Assembly (NCBI GenBank): GCA_934464615.1
Contig: CAKSKA010000015.1
Location: forward strand, 1-32,288
Direction of reading: 5' to 3'
DNA: 32,288 bases
Source of the DNA: an uncultured Eubacteriales bacterium
GTDB taxonomy: Bacteria > Bacillota > Clostridia > Oscillospirales > Acutalibacteraceae
This document shows positions 22,857 through 32,212 of the stretch, piece after piece. The translations under genes were made by a program, and so were the position numbers. The notes beneath the pieces were generated by a model, which saw nothing but the letters and a program-made list of their open reading frames with translations, did not search any database and had not been told where the DNA came from. Positions within the stretch are counted from its first letter, which is position 1; the number at the start of each line of letters is the position of its first letter.

Positions 22857-24806
22857 TTGAAAAGCGGAAAAAATGTGGGCTTTACACTGATAACCGTTTG
22901 CATATTTGCATTAATTGCATTTTTAACGGTCTTTGTTTCGGTCTATAACAAAATGGTTTTTGTGGTTTCGGTATCCGCTTTGGTTTTAATTTTATTGCTG
23001 TGGATAGTGCTGTCAAGGCACTTCAGGACTTCGGTTGCCAAAAGTATAAGTACGGCTGCGGAGAAAATGTGCGGCGAGGATACAAAAGCGCTTGACTGCG
23101 CGGTATCGCCCGTTATTGTTACCGATAAGTTTTCGGATATAGTGTGGTGCAATAAAGCTTTCCGCAATACCGTTTGCAGCGACAGCAAAATAATAGGCAA
23201 GCCGCTTAACTGCATTATTGACGGCGATGCATACGACAAACTTCTGCACTTTAAAAATGCGGAAATTGTACTTAACGATAAAATATATAAGGCGTTTACC
23301 GTAGGGGAAGATACAACAGTTATTTATTTTACGGATGAAACGGTGCTTAAAAAGACCGCTGCGGAATACAGGTTTTCCCGTCCCGTTGCGGCTGTGCTTG
23401 AGATAGACTTCCTTGATGAAGCGCTTAAAGGCGCAAAGGACAGTAAGCGGGCGCAGATAATAAGCGAACTGCAGGATATTATAGAAAAATGGTTTTCCCA
23501 TGCGGGCGGAATAATGCGTAAATTGTCCGACAGCAGATTTTTCCTGTTGTTTGAACAACGGTATCTTACAGGTTTTGAGCAGGAACGGTTTTCGGTTATA
23601 GAAACCGTAAGGAATTTTGAACTTGACGGATACAATCATTTTACTTTATCCGTAGGCGTAGGCTACGGCGGCAACACTTTGCATGAGTGTGAGTCACTCG
23701 CCTTTCAGGCAATGGATATGGCGCTGTCCCGCGGAGGAGATCAGGCGGCGGTAAAATCCCCTAACGAAGATTACCGCTTTTACGGCGGTGTTAAGGCGGT
23801 TGCCGAAAAAGGCTCGCGGGTTCGCACAAGGGTTACCGCACAGGCGATTAAAGAGCTTATAAACAGTGCTGACAGGGTAATAGTTATGGGACACCGCTAC
23901 AGCGACCTTGACTGTGTAGGAGCCGCACTTGGATTTTGTGCAATCGCCGACAGTTTGCAGGTACCGGTAAATATAGCGGTAAATAAACAGTCGACTATGG
24001 CCGGGCAATTGATAGATTATGTGTGTCTTAACGGACTCGGTCATCTTTTTATTGATGAAAAACAGGCGTTGTCGCTTATGTCGCCGCAGACATTGCTTGT
24101 TGTGGTTGATACGCACCGACCGTCATTTACGGATTTTCCGACGGTATGCGAAGAATCACAAAAGACGGTTGTTATCGACCATCACCGCAAAGCGACCGAT
24201 TATATTAAGAATGCAATACTTTTTTATAACGAAACGGTTTGTTCCTCGACTTGTGAAATAATTACGGAGTTTTGGCAGTATGCCGGTGCGGGAAATATCG
24301 GCAGAGTATATGCAAACGCTCTGCTTTCGGGTGTTATGCTGGACACTAAAAACTTTGTACTGAATACGGGCGTCAGGACTTATGAGGCGGCGGCATATCT
24401 GCGCCGCTGCGGCGCAGAACCGATTACGGTTAAAAAGATGTTTGCGGACTCAATGGAAATAGAAAAAGCAAAATACGCCGTAATATCCACGGCACGCATT
24501 TTTGATGACTGCGCAGTGGCTTTTTGCAATTCCGATATTAATAACGCAAGGGTTGCGGCAGTACAGGCGGCGGACGAGCTTTTGGGGGTTGAAAACGTAA
24601 AAGCCTCCTTTGTTCTGTATGAATCGGGAGGGTATGTAAACATTTCCGCACGTTCATACGGAGAAATAAACGTACAGCTTATTATGGAAAAGATGGGCGG
24701 CGGCGGTCACAGGACAATGTCGGCTGCGTCGCTTAACGGATATACATTCGAAACGGCTTTTGCCGAACTGCAATTAAAAATAAAAGAGTATAAAGAAGAA
24801 AGGTGA
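22857..24806 (+). CDS. gdpP: c-di-AMP phosphodiesterase GdpP (DHH family)
   Basis: It hydrolyses c-di-AMP to pApA and thus opposes CdaA (7701). The 649 residues contain two N-terminal transmembrane helices (about 10-50), a PAS-like domain (about 75-165), a degenerate GGDEF domain (about 170-300) and the DHH/DHHA1 module. Metal motifs are G-H-R-Y-S-D-L-D (His346, Asp350, Asp352), V-V-D-T-H-R-P, V-I-D-H-H-R (441-443) and C-terminal G-G-G-G-H. TTG start follows AAAGGAGGG at seven bases. The order rnj-gdpP-rplI-dnaB is conserved in many Bacillota. Confidence 0.93.
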   Translation: MKSGKNVGFTLITVCIFALIAFLTVFVSVYNKMVFVVSVSALVLILLLWIVLSRHFRTSVAKSISTAAEKMCGEDTKALDCAVSPVIVTDKFSDIVWCNKAFRNTVCSDSKIIGKPLNCIIDGDAYDKLLHFKNAEIVLNDKIYKAFTVGEDTTVIYFTDETVLKKTAAEYRFSRPVAAVLEIDFLDEALKGAKDSKRAQIISELQDIIEKWFSHAGGIMRKLSDSRFFLLFEQRYLTGFEQERFSVIETVRNFELDGYNHFTLSVGVGYGGNTLHECESLAFQAMDMALSRGGDQAAVKSPNEDYRFYGGVKAVAEKGSRVRTRVTAQAIKELINSADRVIVMGHRYSDLDCVGAALGFCAIADSLQVPVNIAVNKQSTMAGQLIDYVCLNGLGHLFIDEKQALSLMSPQTLLVVVDTHRPSFTDFPTVCEESQKTVVIDHHRKATDYIKNAILFYNETVCSSTCEIITEFWQYAGAGNIGRVYANALLSGVMLDTKNFVLNTGVRTYEAAAYLRRCGAEPITVKKMFADSMEIEKAKYAVISTARIFDDCAVAFCNSDINNARVAAVQAADELLGVENVKASFVLYESGGYVNISARSYGEINVQLIMEKMGGGGHRTMSAASLNGYTFETAFAELQLKIKEYKEER

Positions 24807-24811
24807 TATAT

Positions 24812-25255
24812 ATGAAAGTAGTTTTGTTGGCAGACGTTAAAGGTCAGGGTAAAAAAGGCGAACTTTGCAATGTATCCGACGGATACGCAAGGAATTTTTT
24901 ATTCCCGAAGAATTTGGCTATTGCGGCAGATTCCGCCGCAATGTCCGAGCTTAAAAGCCGTCAGGCTGCACAGGCACATCACAAACAGGAGGAACTTGAC
25001 GCAGCAAAAGCGCTTGCACAAAAAATAAACGGTCAAAAGTTTTCTTTAACCGCAAAAGCCGGTGCAAACGGCAAACTTTTCGGCTCGGTTACATCAAAGG
25101 AAATAGCCGCCGAAATTAAAAACAGTCTCGGTGTCGAGATTGACAAGAAAAAACTTAACGTAGGCGATATTAAAGCTTACGGCGAATATACGGCGGAAGT
25201 AAAACTTTATAACGGGGTAACTGCCGAATTTACGGTTGAAGTAAAACCGCAGTAA
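24812..25255 (+). CDS. rplI: 50S ribosomal protein L9
   Basis: A 148-residue L9, the two-domain protein bridging the large subunit and affecting frame maintenance. M-K-V-V-L-L-A-D-V-K-G-Q-G-K-K-G and G-Y-A-R-N-F-L-F-P are the family signature; a long helix connects to the C-terminal domain with K-L-F-G-S-V-T. I start at ATG 24812 (AGAAAGGTG upstream) rather than GTG 24803, since M-K-V is the invariant N-terminus. It sits six bases after the gdpP stop. Confidence 0.96.
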   Translation: MKVVLLADVKGQGKKGELCNVSDGYARNFLFPKNLAIAADSAAMSELKSRQAAQAHHKQEELDAAKALAQKINGQKFSLTAKAGANGKLFGSVTSKEIAAEIKNSLGVEIDKKKLNVGDIKAYGEYTAEVKLYNGVTAEFTVEVKPQ

Positions 25256-25267
25256 TAAGGATATATT

Positions 25268-26635
25268 ATGGACGAAAAAAATATTTTTGATTTGGATATG
25301 CAACGGCTGCCGTATTCGGTAGAAGCGGAGCAATCGGTGCTGGGTTCGATAATAATTGATCCTACAAGTATTCATCATGTCACGGGGCTTATAACGCCTG
25401 AATATTTTTATATTCCGCAGCACCGTGAAATATATAAAACGCTGCTTAATATGTTTGAATTGAGCAGAACAATTGATTTTGTAACTTTGCTTGAAAAACT
25501 TAAGGATAACGGCGTTTATGACGAAGCCGGCGGCAAGGCGTATATTAAACAACTTGTACAGTCGGTGCCTTCAAGCGCGAATATAGTTACATACGCAAAT
25601 ATTATGAGGGAACGGTATTATACCCGTTCGCTTATAACGGCGGCGCAGGGCATTATTAAGGATGCAAGCGAGAACGTATTGGATGCGGGACGGCTGCTTG
25701 ACTCCGCCGAGGAGCGTATTTATGCCATACGTCAAGGAAAAGACGTTGAAGGACTTACGCATATCAAGGATGTAATTGAGGGCGAAACATACGACAGGCT
25801 TACCAAAATTACAGATCCCGAAACCAGAGACGAATATCGCGGAATACCTACCGGAATAGGCGATTTGGACAGGGTTATTACCGGTCTTAATAAGTCGGAC
25901 CTTATAATTGTGGGTGCGCGTCCCGGTATGGGTAAAACATCCTTTGCACTTAATATTGCGCGTAACGTCGCGCTTAAGTCCAAAAAAACGGTATGCTTTT
26001 TCTCACTTGAAATGACGCGCGACCAGATAGCGCAGAGATTGCTTTCAAACGAGGCTTCGGTGCAAAGCACAAAACTGCGCACCGGCGAACTTACAAGTGA
26101 AGAATGGGCAAGGCTCGGCAATGCCGGCGCCGATCTCTCAAAGGCGGAAATATATATTGACGAAACATCCGGTATAACGGTGCCGGATATGAAAGCAAAG
26201 TTAATGCGAATGAAAAAGGTGGATCTTGTTATAATAGACTATTTAGGCCTTATGCAATCTGCCAAAAAAACCGAAAACCGTGTTCTTGAGGTGTCCGATA
26301 TTACAAGGTCCCTTAAAATTATGGCAAAGGACCTTAAAGTGCCTGTTATTGTCTGCGCGCAGTTGTCGCGCGGTACCGAAGTAAAGGGTAAATCTCACCG
26401 TCCGGCATTGTCGGATTTGCGTGAATCCGGTTCGATAGAGCAGGACGCGGATATAGTGCTTTTTCTTTACAGAGAAAAATATTACGACAGTGAAAAGAAC
26501 GACGATGAGGAAAAATCAAACGAAAACACGGCGGAATGTATTGTTGCCAAAAACCGTCACGGTGAACTTTGCACGGTTGATCTGCATTGGGACGGCCAGT
26601 TTACGAGGTTTACTTCACAGGATGTGTTCAGATGA
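25268..26635 (+). CDS. dnaB: Replicative DNA helicase DnaB
   Basis: Hexameric replication-fork helicase, 455 residues. The N-terminal primase-interacting domain starts with R-L-P-Y-S-V-E-A-E-Q-S-V-L-G; a linker follows; the RecA-like domain carries Walker A G-A-R-P-G-M-G-K-T (216-224), F-S-L-E-M, Walker B L-V-I-I-D-Y-L and the S-D-L-R-E-S-G-S-I-E-Q-D-A-D motif. Nothing unusual. Start 12 bases after rplI; the stop overlaps the tilS start (ATGA). Confidence 0.96.
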   Translation: MDEKNIFDLDMQRLPYSVEAEQSVLGSIIIDPTSIHHVTGLITPEYFYIPQHREIYKTLLNMFELSRTIDFVTLLEKLKDNGVYDEAGGKAYIKQLVQSVPSSANIVTYANIMRERYYTRSLITAAQGIIKDASENVLDAGRLLDSAEERIYAIRQGKDVEGLTHIKDVIEGETYDRLTKITDPETRDEYRGIPTGIGDLDRVITGLNKSDLIIVGARPGMGKTSFALNIARNVALKSKKTVCFFSLEMTRDQIAQRLLSNEASVQSTKLRTGELTSEEWARLGNAGADLSKAEIYIDETSGITVPDMKAKLMRMKKVDLVIIDYLGLMQSAKKTENRVLEVSDITRSLKIMAKDLKVPVIVCAQLSRGTEVKGKSHRPALSDLRESGSIEQDADIVLFLYREKYYDSEKNDDEEKSNENTAECIVAKNRHGELCTVDLHWDGQFTRFTSQDVFR

Positions 26636-27924
26636 TGCTTGAGAAAGTTTTATCCGCAATACAAAAATACGGTATGTTCGATAACGAAAAGGATGTTACC
26701 GTTGCGCTGTCGGGCGGTGCTGATTCCTGCGCGTTGCTGTACTGCCTTTTTGAACTTAAAAGCGTGCTTAATATTAATATATATGCCGCACATCTTAACC
26801 ATTGTCTGCGCGGTGACGAAGCATTACGCGACGAGGAGTTTGTAACAGAACTTTGCAGACGTCTTAACGTACCGCTTTTTAAGGAACGTATTGATGTTAA
26901 AAAAATTGCAAGTCAAAGCAAACAAAGCACCGAACTTGCCGCAAGACAGGTGCGGTATGATTTTTTTAACCGCGTAAGTAAGGGAAAAACGGCGCTTGCC
27001 CACAATGCAGACGATAATTTGGAAACGGTTATATTTAACCTTGCCCGCGGCACCGCAATACAGGGACTTTGCGGAATACCGCCCGTAAGGGATAATTTTG
27101 TGCGTCCGCTTCTGTTTTGTACCAGACGGGAAATAGAGGAATACTGCAGCGAAAAAAATATAGACTATGTTACCGACAGCACTAATTTGTGCGACGATTA
27201 CACACGCAATAAAATAAGACATAAAATAATGCCTGTTTTGCGTGAAATCAACGGTGATGCGTCCTTTGCCGCACAGCGAATGTGCGAAGCACTGCGTACC
27301 GATAACGAATACCTTAATAAAACAGCGGAAGTTGTTTTTAAAAATGTATTTACAGACGGCGGTTTGCTTTGCGAAAAACTAAAAACCGCCGATAAAGCGT
27401 TGGTGATAAGGGTAATAAAAAAATATTGCCGCGTTATACCGGAATACGAGTGTGATAACCTGCATTTGCTTAAAATTTACGATATGGTTTTGTCGGGCAA
27501 AGGCGCCGTAACATTAACAAAGGGCGTGCAGGCAAGGATTGATAACGGACTTTTAACGGTGCAATGCGGCAAAAAAACGACCGAAACGGTATATAATACC
27601 GTATTATTTAAAGAAAAACTCGAAAATGTTAACACTTTGTTATTAAAAGACACGGCAGACTGTGATAAAATAGTCGGCGAAGTGAAAATACGCACCCGTA
27701 TGCCCGGCGATAAAATATGTCCTGCCGGCAGAGGTGTTACAAAAACACTTAAAAAATTGTTTAACGAAATGAAAATAGAGGAAACCGAGCGGAAAAACAT
27801 TCCGGTTGCGGCTGACAATAACGGAATAATATGGGTTTACGGTGTCGGCGTTGCACAACGTGTAAAGACCGACGGTAAAACCGATGCGGTAATTGTTTTT
27901 AAAACAGAAAAACAGGCAATTTGA
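26632..27924 (+). CDS. tilS: tRNA(Ile)-lysidine synthetase
   Basis: It modifies C34 of tRNA-Ile(CAT) to lysidine so that AUA is read. The 430 residues show the PP-loop S-G-G-A-D-S (27-32), A-A-H-L-N-H-C-L-R-G, A-H-N-A-D-D-N-L-E-T and R-N-K-I-R-H, then a C-terminal substrate-binding domain ending R-M-P-G-D-K and K-K-L-F-N-E. Start: ATG 26632 overlaps the dnaB stop; a second ATG follows at once. An upstream in-frame extension lies inside dnaB and lacks family similarity. Order tilS-hpt-ftsH is widely conserved. Confidence 0.94.
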   Translation: MMLEKVLSAIQKYGMFDNEKDVTVALSGGADSCALLYCLFELKSVLNINIYAAHLNHCLRGDEALRDEEFVTELCRRLNVPLFKERIDVKKIASQSKQSTELAARQVRYDFFNRVSKGKTALAHNADDNLETVIFNLARGTAIQGLCGIPPVRDNFVRPLLFCTRREIEEYCSEKNIDYVTDSTNLCDDYTRNKIRHKIMPVLREINGDASFAAQRMCEALRTDNEYLNKTAEVVFKNVFTDGGLLCEKLKTADKALVIRVIKKYCRVIPEYECDNLHLLKIYDMVLSGKGAVTLTKGVQARIDNGLLTVQCGKKTTETVYNTVLFKEKLENVNTLLLKDTADCDKIVGEVKIRTRMPGDKICPAGRGVTKTLKKLFNEMKIEETERKNIPVAADNNGIIWVYGVGVAQRVKTDGKTDAVIVFKTEKQAI

Positions 27925-27943
27925 TTTTTTTGGGGGAATAATA

Positions 27944-28486
27944 GTGTCAATGGAAAAAGATGTTTTAAAGGTTTTGCTTACAAAAGAGGAAATAGAAAGT
28001 ATTTGCAAACGTCTGGGCAAGCAGATTTCAGAAGATTATAAGGACAAAAATCTTTTACTTGTAAGCGTGCTTAAGGGCGCGGTAGTGTTTATGTCGGATA
28101 TTATGCGCAATATCACCTGCGACTGTGTTATAGATTTTATGGCAATATCATCCTATAACGGCGTTAAAAGCACGGGTGCGGTAAAATTTAAAAAGGACCT
28201 TGATATAAATCCCGACGGATATGATATACTTATAATTGAGGATATTCTCGATACGGGTTTGTCACTTAAATATATTGTTGATATTTTAAAGACAAAACAG
28301 GCAAAAAGCGTTAAAATATGTACATTCCTTGATAAGCCGGATAACAGGAAGGCAGACATACAGGCCGATTATGTGGGCGCTGTTGTACCTAACGAGTTTG
28401 TAATAGGTTACGGTCTTGATTACAACGAAAAATACAGAAATTTACCTTATCTCGGCGTTTTAAAGCCCGAAGTTTACAGCAAGTAA
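27944..28486 (+). CDS. hpt: Hypoxanthine phosphoribosyltransferase
   Basis: Purine salvage enzyme converting hypoxanthine or guanine with PRPP to IMP or GMP. Visible are V-L-K-G-A-V-V-F, F-M-A-I-S-S-Y, the PRPP loop I-I-E-D-I-L-D-T-G and the C-terminal D-Y-V-G, G-Y-G-L-D-Y-N-E-K-Y-R-N-L-P-Y segment. GTG 27944 lies six bases after GGGGGA and gives 181 residues; ATG 27950 (179 residues) is the alternative and both suit family length. It starts 19 bases after tilS. Confidence 0.93.
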   Translation: MSMEKDVLKVLLTKEEIESICKRLGKQISEDYKDKNLLLVSVLKGAVVFMSDIMRNITCDCVIDFMAISSYNGVKSTGAVKFKKDLDINPDGYDILIIEDILDTGLSLKYIVDILKTKQAKSVKICTFLDKPDNRKADIQADYVGAVVPNEFVIGYGLDYNEKYRNLPYLGVLKPEVYSK

Positions 28487-28510
28487 GTTTTCCCGAAAGG
28501 AAGTTATTTA

Positions 28511-30379
28511 ATGAATAAAAATTTAAAAAATGTTCTGCTTTATATAGGCATACCGCTTATATTGCTGGCAGCTGTTGCAGCGGCAACATTCGGCGGCAGA
28601 CAGGTGAACACGGCCAAGTATTCCGAAATAGTCGAAATGGTTGTTACAAATCAGGTTTCGGAATATCAGCTTGACCTTAACAGCGGAGAATTGACTTACG
28701 TTAAGCGCAGCGACGGCAAAACATACCGTTATAAAGTTGCGGACGCGTCTATTTTTTATAACGACGTTAACGAAACGGTTATGAAAATTAATGACGAGAA
28801 CCGTGAAACCAATCCGTCCATGATGATTAAACAGGATTACAAAAAAGACGGTACGGCGTCTGTGCTTATAAGCCTTATACCCAATATATTGCTTGTTGTT
28901 GTAATGGTGGTATTCTGGGTATTTATAATGCGCAGGATGAATGCGACAATGGGTACCGATAAAACAATGGGATTCGGCAAATCCAAAGCAAAACGGAATA
29001 ACGACAACCGCAAAACCACGTTTGCGGATGTTGCCGGTGCGGATGAGGAAAAGGCTGAACTTGAGGAGATTGTTGAGTTTTTGAAAGCGCCTGCCAAATT
29101 TAACGATTTAGGCGCGAGGATACCCAAAGGCGTACTTTTAGTAGGCCCGCCCGGAACAGGTAAAACCTTACTTGCACGCGCGGTTGCAGGCGAAGCAGGT
29201 GTGCCGTTCTTCAGCATTTCCGGTTCGGATTTTGTTGAAATGTTTGTAGGCGTCGGCGCTTCGCGTGTAAGGGATTTGTTTGAAGAAGCAAAAAAGGAAT
29301 CACCTTCAATTATTTTTATTGATGAAATAGACGCAGTAGGCCGTCAGCGCGGTGCGGGACTCGGCGGCGGTCATGACGAACGCGAACAAACCCTTAACCA
29401 GCTGCTTGTTGAAATGGACGGATTCGGCGCTAACGAAGGCGTTATAGTAATAGCCGCTACAAACCGTCCCGATATACTTGATAAGGCGCTTTTGCGTCCG
29501 GGACGTTTCGACAGACAAATAACCGTAAATTATCCTGATGTTAAGGGCAGAGAAGCAATACTTAAGGTACATTCTAGAAGCAAACCGCTGGGACCTGACG
29601 TATCGCTTGAAACCATTGCAAAATCAACTGCCGGCTTTACCGGCGCGGACCTTGAAAATTTGCTTAACGAGGCGGCATTGCTGGCAGCCCGTAAGGGACT
29701 TAAGGCAATTACGCAGGAGCAGATAGAGGAAGCCACCCTTAAAGTTATTGCAGGCACGGAAAAGAAAAGCCGCATAATGACCGAAAAGGAAAAACTCAAC
29801 ACCGCATATCACGAGGCAGGACACGCAATTACAGGTTACTGTTTGCCTACGCAGGACGAGATACATCAGATAACCATAGTTCCGCGAGGAATGGCGCTGG
29901 GCATGACCATATCGCTGCCGGGAGAAGACAAGTTCTGCAAGTATAAAAAGGAAATGGAAGAAGAAATCGTAATGCTCCTCGGCGGACGGATTGCCGAATC
30001 TATTACAGGGGACGACATTTCCACGGGCGCTTCCAACGATATTGAACGCGCAACGCAGATTGCAAAGGATATGGTAGTTAAATACGGTATGAGCGATGCC
30101 CTCGGTCCGATACTTTACGGCAATAAAAACGACGAGGTATTCCTCGGCAGAGATTACGGTCACGTTAACAACTGCTCTCAGGAAGTTGCCGCCAAAATTG
30201 ACGAGGAAGTTTATAAGATTGTGACTGCGGCATATAAACGCGGCGAAGAAATACTCACTACGCATAAGGATAAATTGTATGCCTTAGGTAAACTTCTTGT
30301 TGAAAAAGAAAAGGTAAGCGGCGAGGAATTTAAAGCACTTATGGAACAGGAAAACATACCGCAGAATACGGCAGAATAA
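28511..30379 (+). CDS. ftsH: ATP-dependent zinc metalloprotease FtsH
   Basis: Membrane-anchored AAA+ protease of 622 residues for quality control of membrane and regulatory proteins. N-terminal helix (about 8-27), an extracytoplasmic domain, a second helix (about 118-137), then the AAA domain with Walker A G-P-P-G-T-G-K-T (212-219), Walker B I-F-I-D-E-I-D-A and the second-region-of-homology arginines near A-T-N-R-P-D and R-P-G-R-F-D-R. The protease motif is H-E-A-G-H (434-438). All catalytic residues are present. Start ATG follows AAAGGAAG. A terminator lies just after. Confidence 0.96.
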   Translation: MNKNLKNVLLYIGIPLILLAAVAAATFGGRQVNTAKYSEIVEMVVTNQVSEYQLDLNSGELTYVKRSDGKTYRYKVADASIFYNDVNETVMKINDENRETNPSMMIKQDYKKDGTASVLISLIPNILLVVVMVVFWVFIMRRMNATMGTDKTMGFGKSKAKRNNDNRKTTFADVAGADEEKAELEEIVEFLKAPAKFNDLGARIPKGVLLVGPPGTGKTLLARAVAGEAGVPFFSISGSDFVEMFVGVGASRVRDLFEEAKKESPSIIFIDEIDAVGRQRGAGLGGGHDEREQTLNQLLVEMDGFGANEGVIVIAATNRPDILDKALLRPGRFDRQITVNYPDVKGREAILKVHSRSKPLGPDVSLETIAKSTAGFTGADLENLLNEAALLAARKGLKAITQEQIEEATLKVIAGTEKKSRIMTEKEKLNTAYHEAGHAITGYCLPTQDEIHQITIVPRGMALGMTISLPGEDKFCKYKKEMEEEIVMLLGGRIAESITGDDISTGASNDIERATQIAKDMVVKYGMSDALGPILYGNKNDEVFLGRDYGHVNNCSQEVAAKIDEEVYKIVTAAYKRGEEILTTHKDKLYALGKLLVEKEKVSGEEFKALMEQENIPQNTAE

Positions 30380-30386
30380 TATTTTA

Positions 30387-30425
30387 ATGAGCAGTATAAA
30401 ACGAGTGTTTTGCTGCTCATTTTTA
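30387..30425 (+). terminator. Terminator after ftsH
   Basis: ATGAGCAG pairs with CTGCTCAT, with an inner AAAAC/GTTTT stem, followed by TTTTTATT. It starts seven bases after the ftsH stop. Confidence 0.85.
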
Positions 30426-30454
30426 TTGACGGCGGCTTTTAAAAATGTTAAAAT
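30426..30454 (+). promoter_or_regulatory. Promoter of methyltransferase-hslO
   Basis: TTGACG (30426-30431) and TAAAAT (30449-30454) with a 17-base spacer, directly after the ftsH terminator and 22 bases before the start codon. Confidence 0.65.
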
Positions 30455-30476
30455 ACTTTTGTTTGGAGGTGCCCGA

Positions 30477-31226
30477 ATGGGAGGATACGCGGATTTTGCT
30501 TATGTTTATGATGAATTAACGGACGATATAAATTACAAACAGCGTACGGAAAATATAGCTGAGCTTTTTAAAAAATACGATAGACTTCCGACTTTGCTGT
30601 TGGATCTTGCCTGCGGCACCGGCGGATTTTCACTTGAGTTTGCCGAAATGGGTATGCAGGTTATCGGTGTTGATATATCCGAAGATATGCTGAGCATTGC
30701 AAGACAAAAGTGCGAGGATGAAAACCGTGAGATTTTGTTTTTAAACCAATCGGCACAGTCGCTTGAACTTTACGGTACCGTAGACGGCGCAGTATGCTGT
30801 CTTGACAGTCTGAATCACATAACTGATTTTAACGACTTTAAAACCGCGGTAGAAAAGGTGTCATTGTTTTTGGAGCCTGACAGACTGTTTATATTTGACG
30901 TTAACTCCGAATACAAGCAGCGCGAAATTTTGGGAAACAACACATTTATTAAGGAAAATGAGGGTGTTTTTTGCAGTTGGCAGAACAGTTACGATGCCGA
31001 AAAGCATTTAACATGTATAGACTTAGACATATTTTGTGAAACCGATGACGGAACGTATATACGCACAGCCGAAACTTTTTTTGAAAGAGTATATACAAAG
31101 AAAGAAATCGACGCGGTATTAAGCAAAGCAGGATTTAAAACGGAAGCAGTACTTGACGGCGACAGTTTTGGTGCCTTGCGGGAGGACAGCCAGAGAGTTT
31201 TGTATGTAGTAAGAAAGGTGAAATAA
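30477..31226 (+). CDS. Class I SAM-dependent methyltransferase
   Basis: A 249-residue methyltransferase of the Rossmann type. It starts Y-A-D-F-A-Y-V-Y-D-E-L-T-D-D-I-N-Y, an N-terminus common to a widespread Bacillota group of small-molecule-type methyltransferases. Motif I is L-D-L-A-C-G-T-G-G (Asp43), followed by V-I-G-V-D-I-S-E-D-M-L and V-C-C-L-D-S-L-N-H. The substrate is unknown. ATG 30477 has a strong GGAGGTG seven bases upstream; the longer frame upstream overlaps the ftsH terminator and promoter and is discounted. hslO begins in the base after its stop codon. Confidence 0.88.
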   Translation: MGGYADFAYVYDELTDDINYKQRTENIAELFKKYDRLPTLLLDLACGTGGFSLEFAEMGMQVIGVDISEDMLSIARQKCEDENREILFLNQSAQSLELYGTVDGAVCCLDSLNHITDFNDFKTAVEKVSLFLEPDRLFIFDVNSEYKQREILGNNTFIKENEGVFCSWQNSYDAEKHLTCIDLDIFCETDDGTYIRTAETFFERVYTKKEIDAVLSKAGFKTEAVLDGDSFGALREDSQRVLYVVRKVK

Positions 31227-32099
31227 ATGGGAAAGTTGATAAGATGTATTACTTCTGACGGACAGGTTATGGCAACTGCGGTAGACACTACGGATATAGT
31301 CGCAAAAGCAGAACAGATACACAAAACATCTGCGGTTGTGACTGCGGCACTGGGCAGACTGCTTACAGCCGCTTCTATAATGGGTAATATGTTAAAGGGA
31401 CGTGACGACAGTATAACGCTTAAAGTAAACGGCGGCGGCCCTGCCGGCAGTCTTATTGCGGTATCAAATTCACACGGAGATGTAAGGGGTTACGTTACAA
31501 ACCCGATAGTTGAAATACCTTTAAACGGTAAGGGAAAACTTGACGTCGGCGGCGCAGTGGGAACGGACGGTACGCTTTATGTTATTAAAGATTTGGGACT
31601 TAAAGAGCCGTACAACGGTTCCGTACCGCTTGTATCGGGCGAGATAGCGGAGGATATAACCGCATATTATGCTTTAAGCGAACAAACGCCTACAGTTTGT
31701 GCTTTAGGCGTTTTGGTTAATCCGGATTTGACTGTAAAAGCAGCAGGGGGATATATAATCCAACTTTTGCCTGCAGCAGAGGAAGAAACGATAAATAAAC
31801 TTGAAGACGGCATAAAGGATATAGCGTCGGTAACACAGATGCTGACAAGCGGTATGTCGGTGGAAGATATGGTGCGTACCGCACTTAAAAATTTTGAGGT
31901 TGAAGTTCTTTATGAAGAACAGGTTGAATATAAATGTAATTGCAGCAGAAACCGTGTGGAACAGGCGTTAATATCGCTTGGTAAAAATGAACTTGAAGAT
32001 ATGGCACGCGAGAGTAAGCCGACAGAGATAAAATGCCATTTTTGCGATAAGGTTTATACCTTTACCGCCGACGATATAAGCAAACTTATAAAAAAGTAA
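31227..32099 (+). CDS. hslO: Hsp33 redox-activated chaperone
   Basis: A 290-residue chaperone that is switched on when its zinc cysteines oxidise and holds unfolded proteins during oxidative stress. The N-terminal domain shows V-T-A-A-L-G-R-L-L-T-A-A and L-K-V-N-G-G-G-P; the C-terminal redox switch has C-N-C (237, 239) and C-H-F-C (270, 273), the full zinc set. Start ATG follows AGAAAGGTG. It abuts the methyltransferase gene. Confidence 0.95.
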   Translation: MGKLIRCITSDGQVMATAVDTTDIVAKAEQIHKTSAVVTAALGRLLTAASIMGNMLKGRDDSITLKVNGGGPAGSLIAVSNSHGDVRGYVTNPIVEIPLNGKGKLDVGGAVGTDGTLYVIKDLGLKEPYNGSVPLVSGEIAEDITAYYALSEQTPTVCALGVLVNPDLTVKAAGGYIIQLLPAAEEETINKLEDGIKDIASVTQMLTSGMSVEDMVRTALKNFEVEVLYEEQVEYKCNCSRNRVEQALISLGKNELEDMARESKPTEIKCHFCDKVYTFTADDISKLIKK

Positions 32100-32127
32100 A
32101 AAAGTTGAAAAAATGTGAAAAAAAGTG

Positions 32128-32156
32128 TTGACAAAAGTACTGTCTTATGGTAATAT
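32128..32156 (+). promoter_or_regulatory. Promoter of tRNA-Val transcript
   Basis: TTGACA (32128-32133) with TAATAT (32151-32156) at 17 bases; TATAAT at 32154-32159 is better in sequence but at 20 bases. It lies between hslO and the tRNA. Confidence 0.65.
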
Positions 32157-32212
32157 AATGCTTGTCGCTGGTGAGTTTCAGAAGAAGGAAGCAGTACCGC
32201 GTGGCACAATGT

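Noticed and set aside
32161..32212. GCAGTACCGCG resembling a T-box core
   Set aside because: No GGTGG before ACCGCG, no Stem I, no terminator; it is just the short leader of tRNA-Val.
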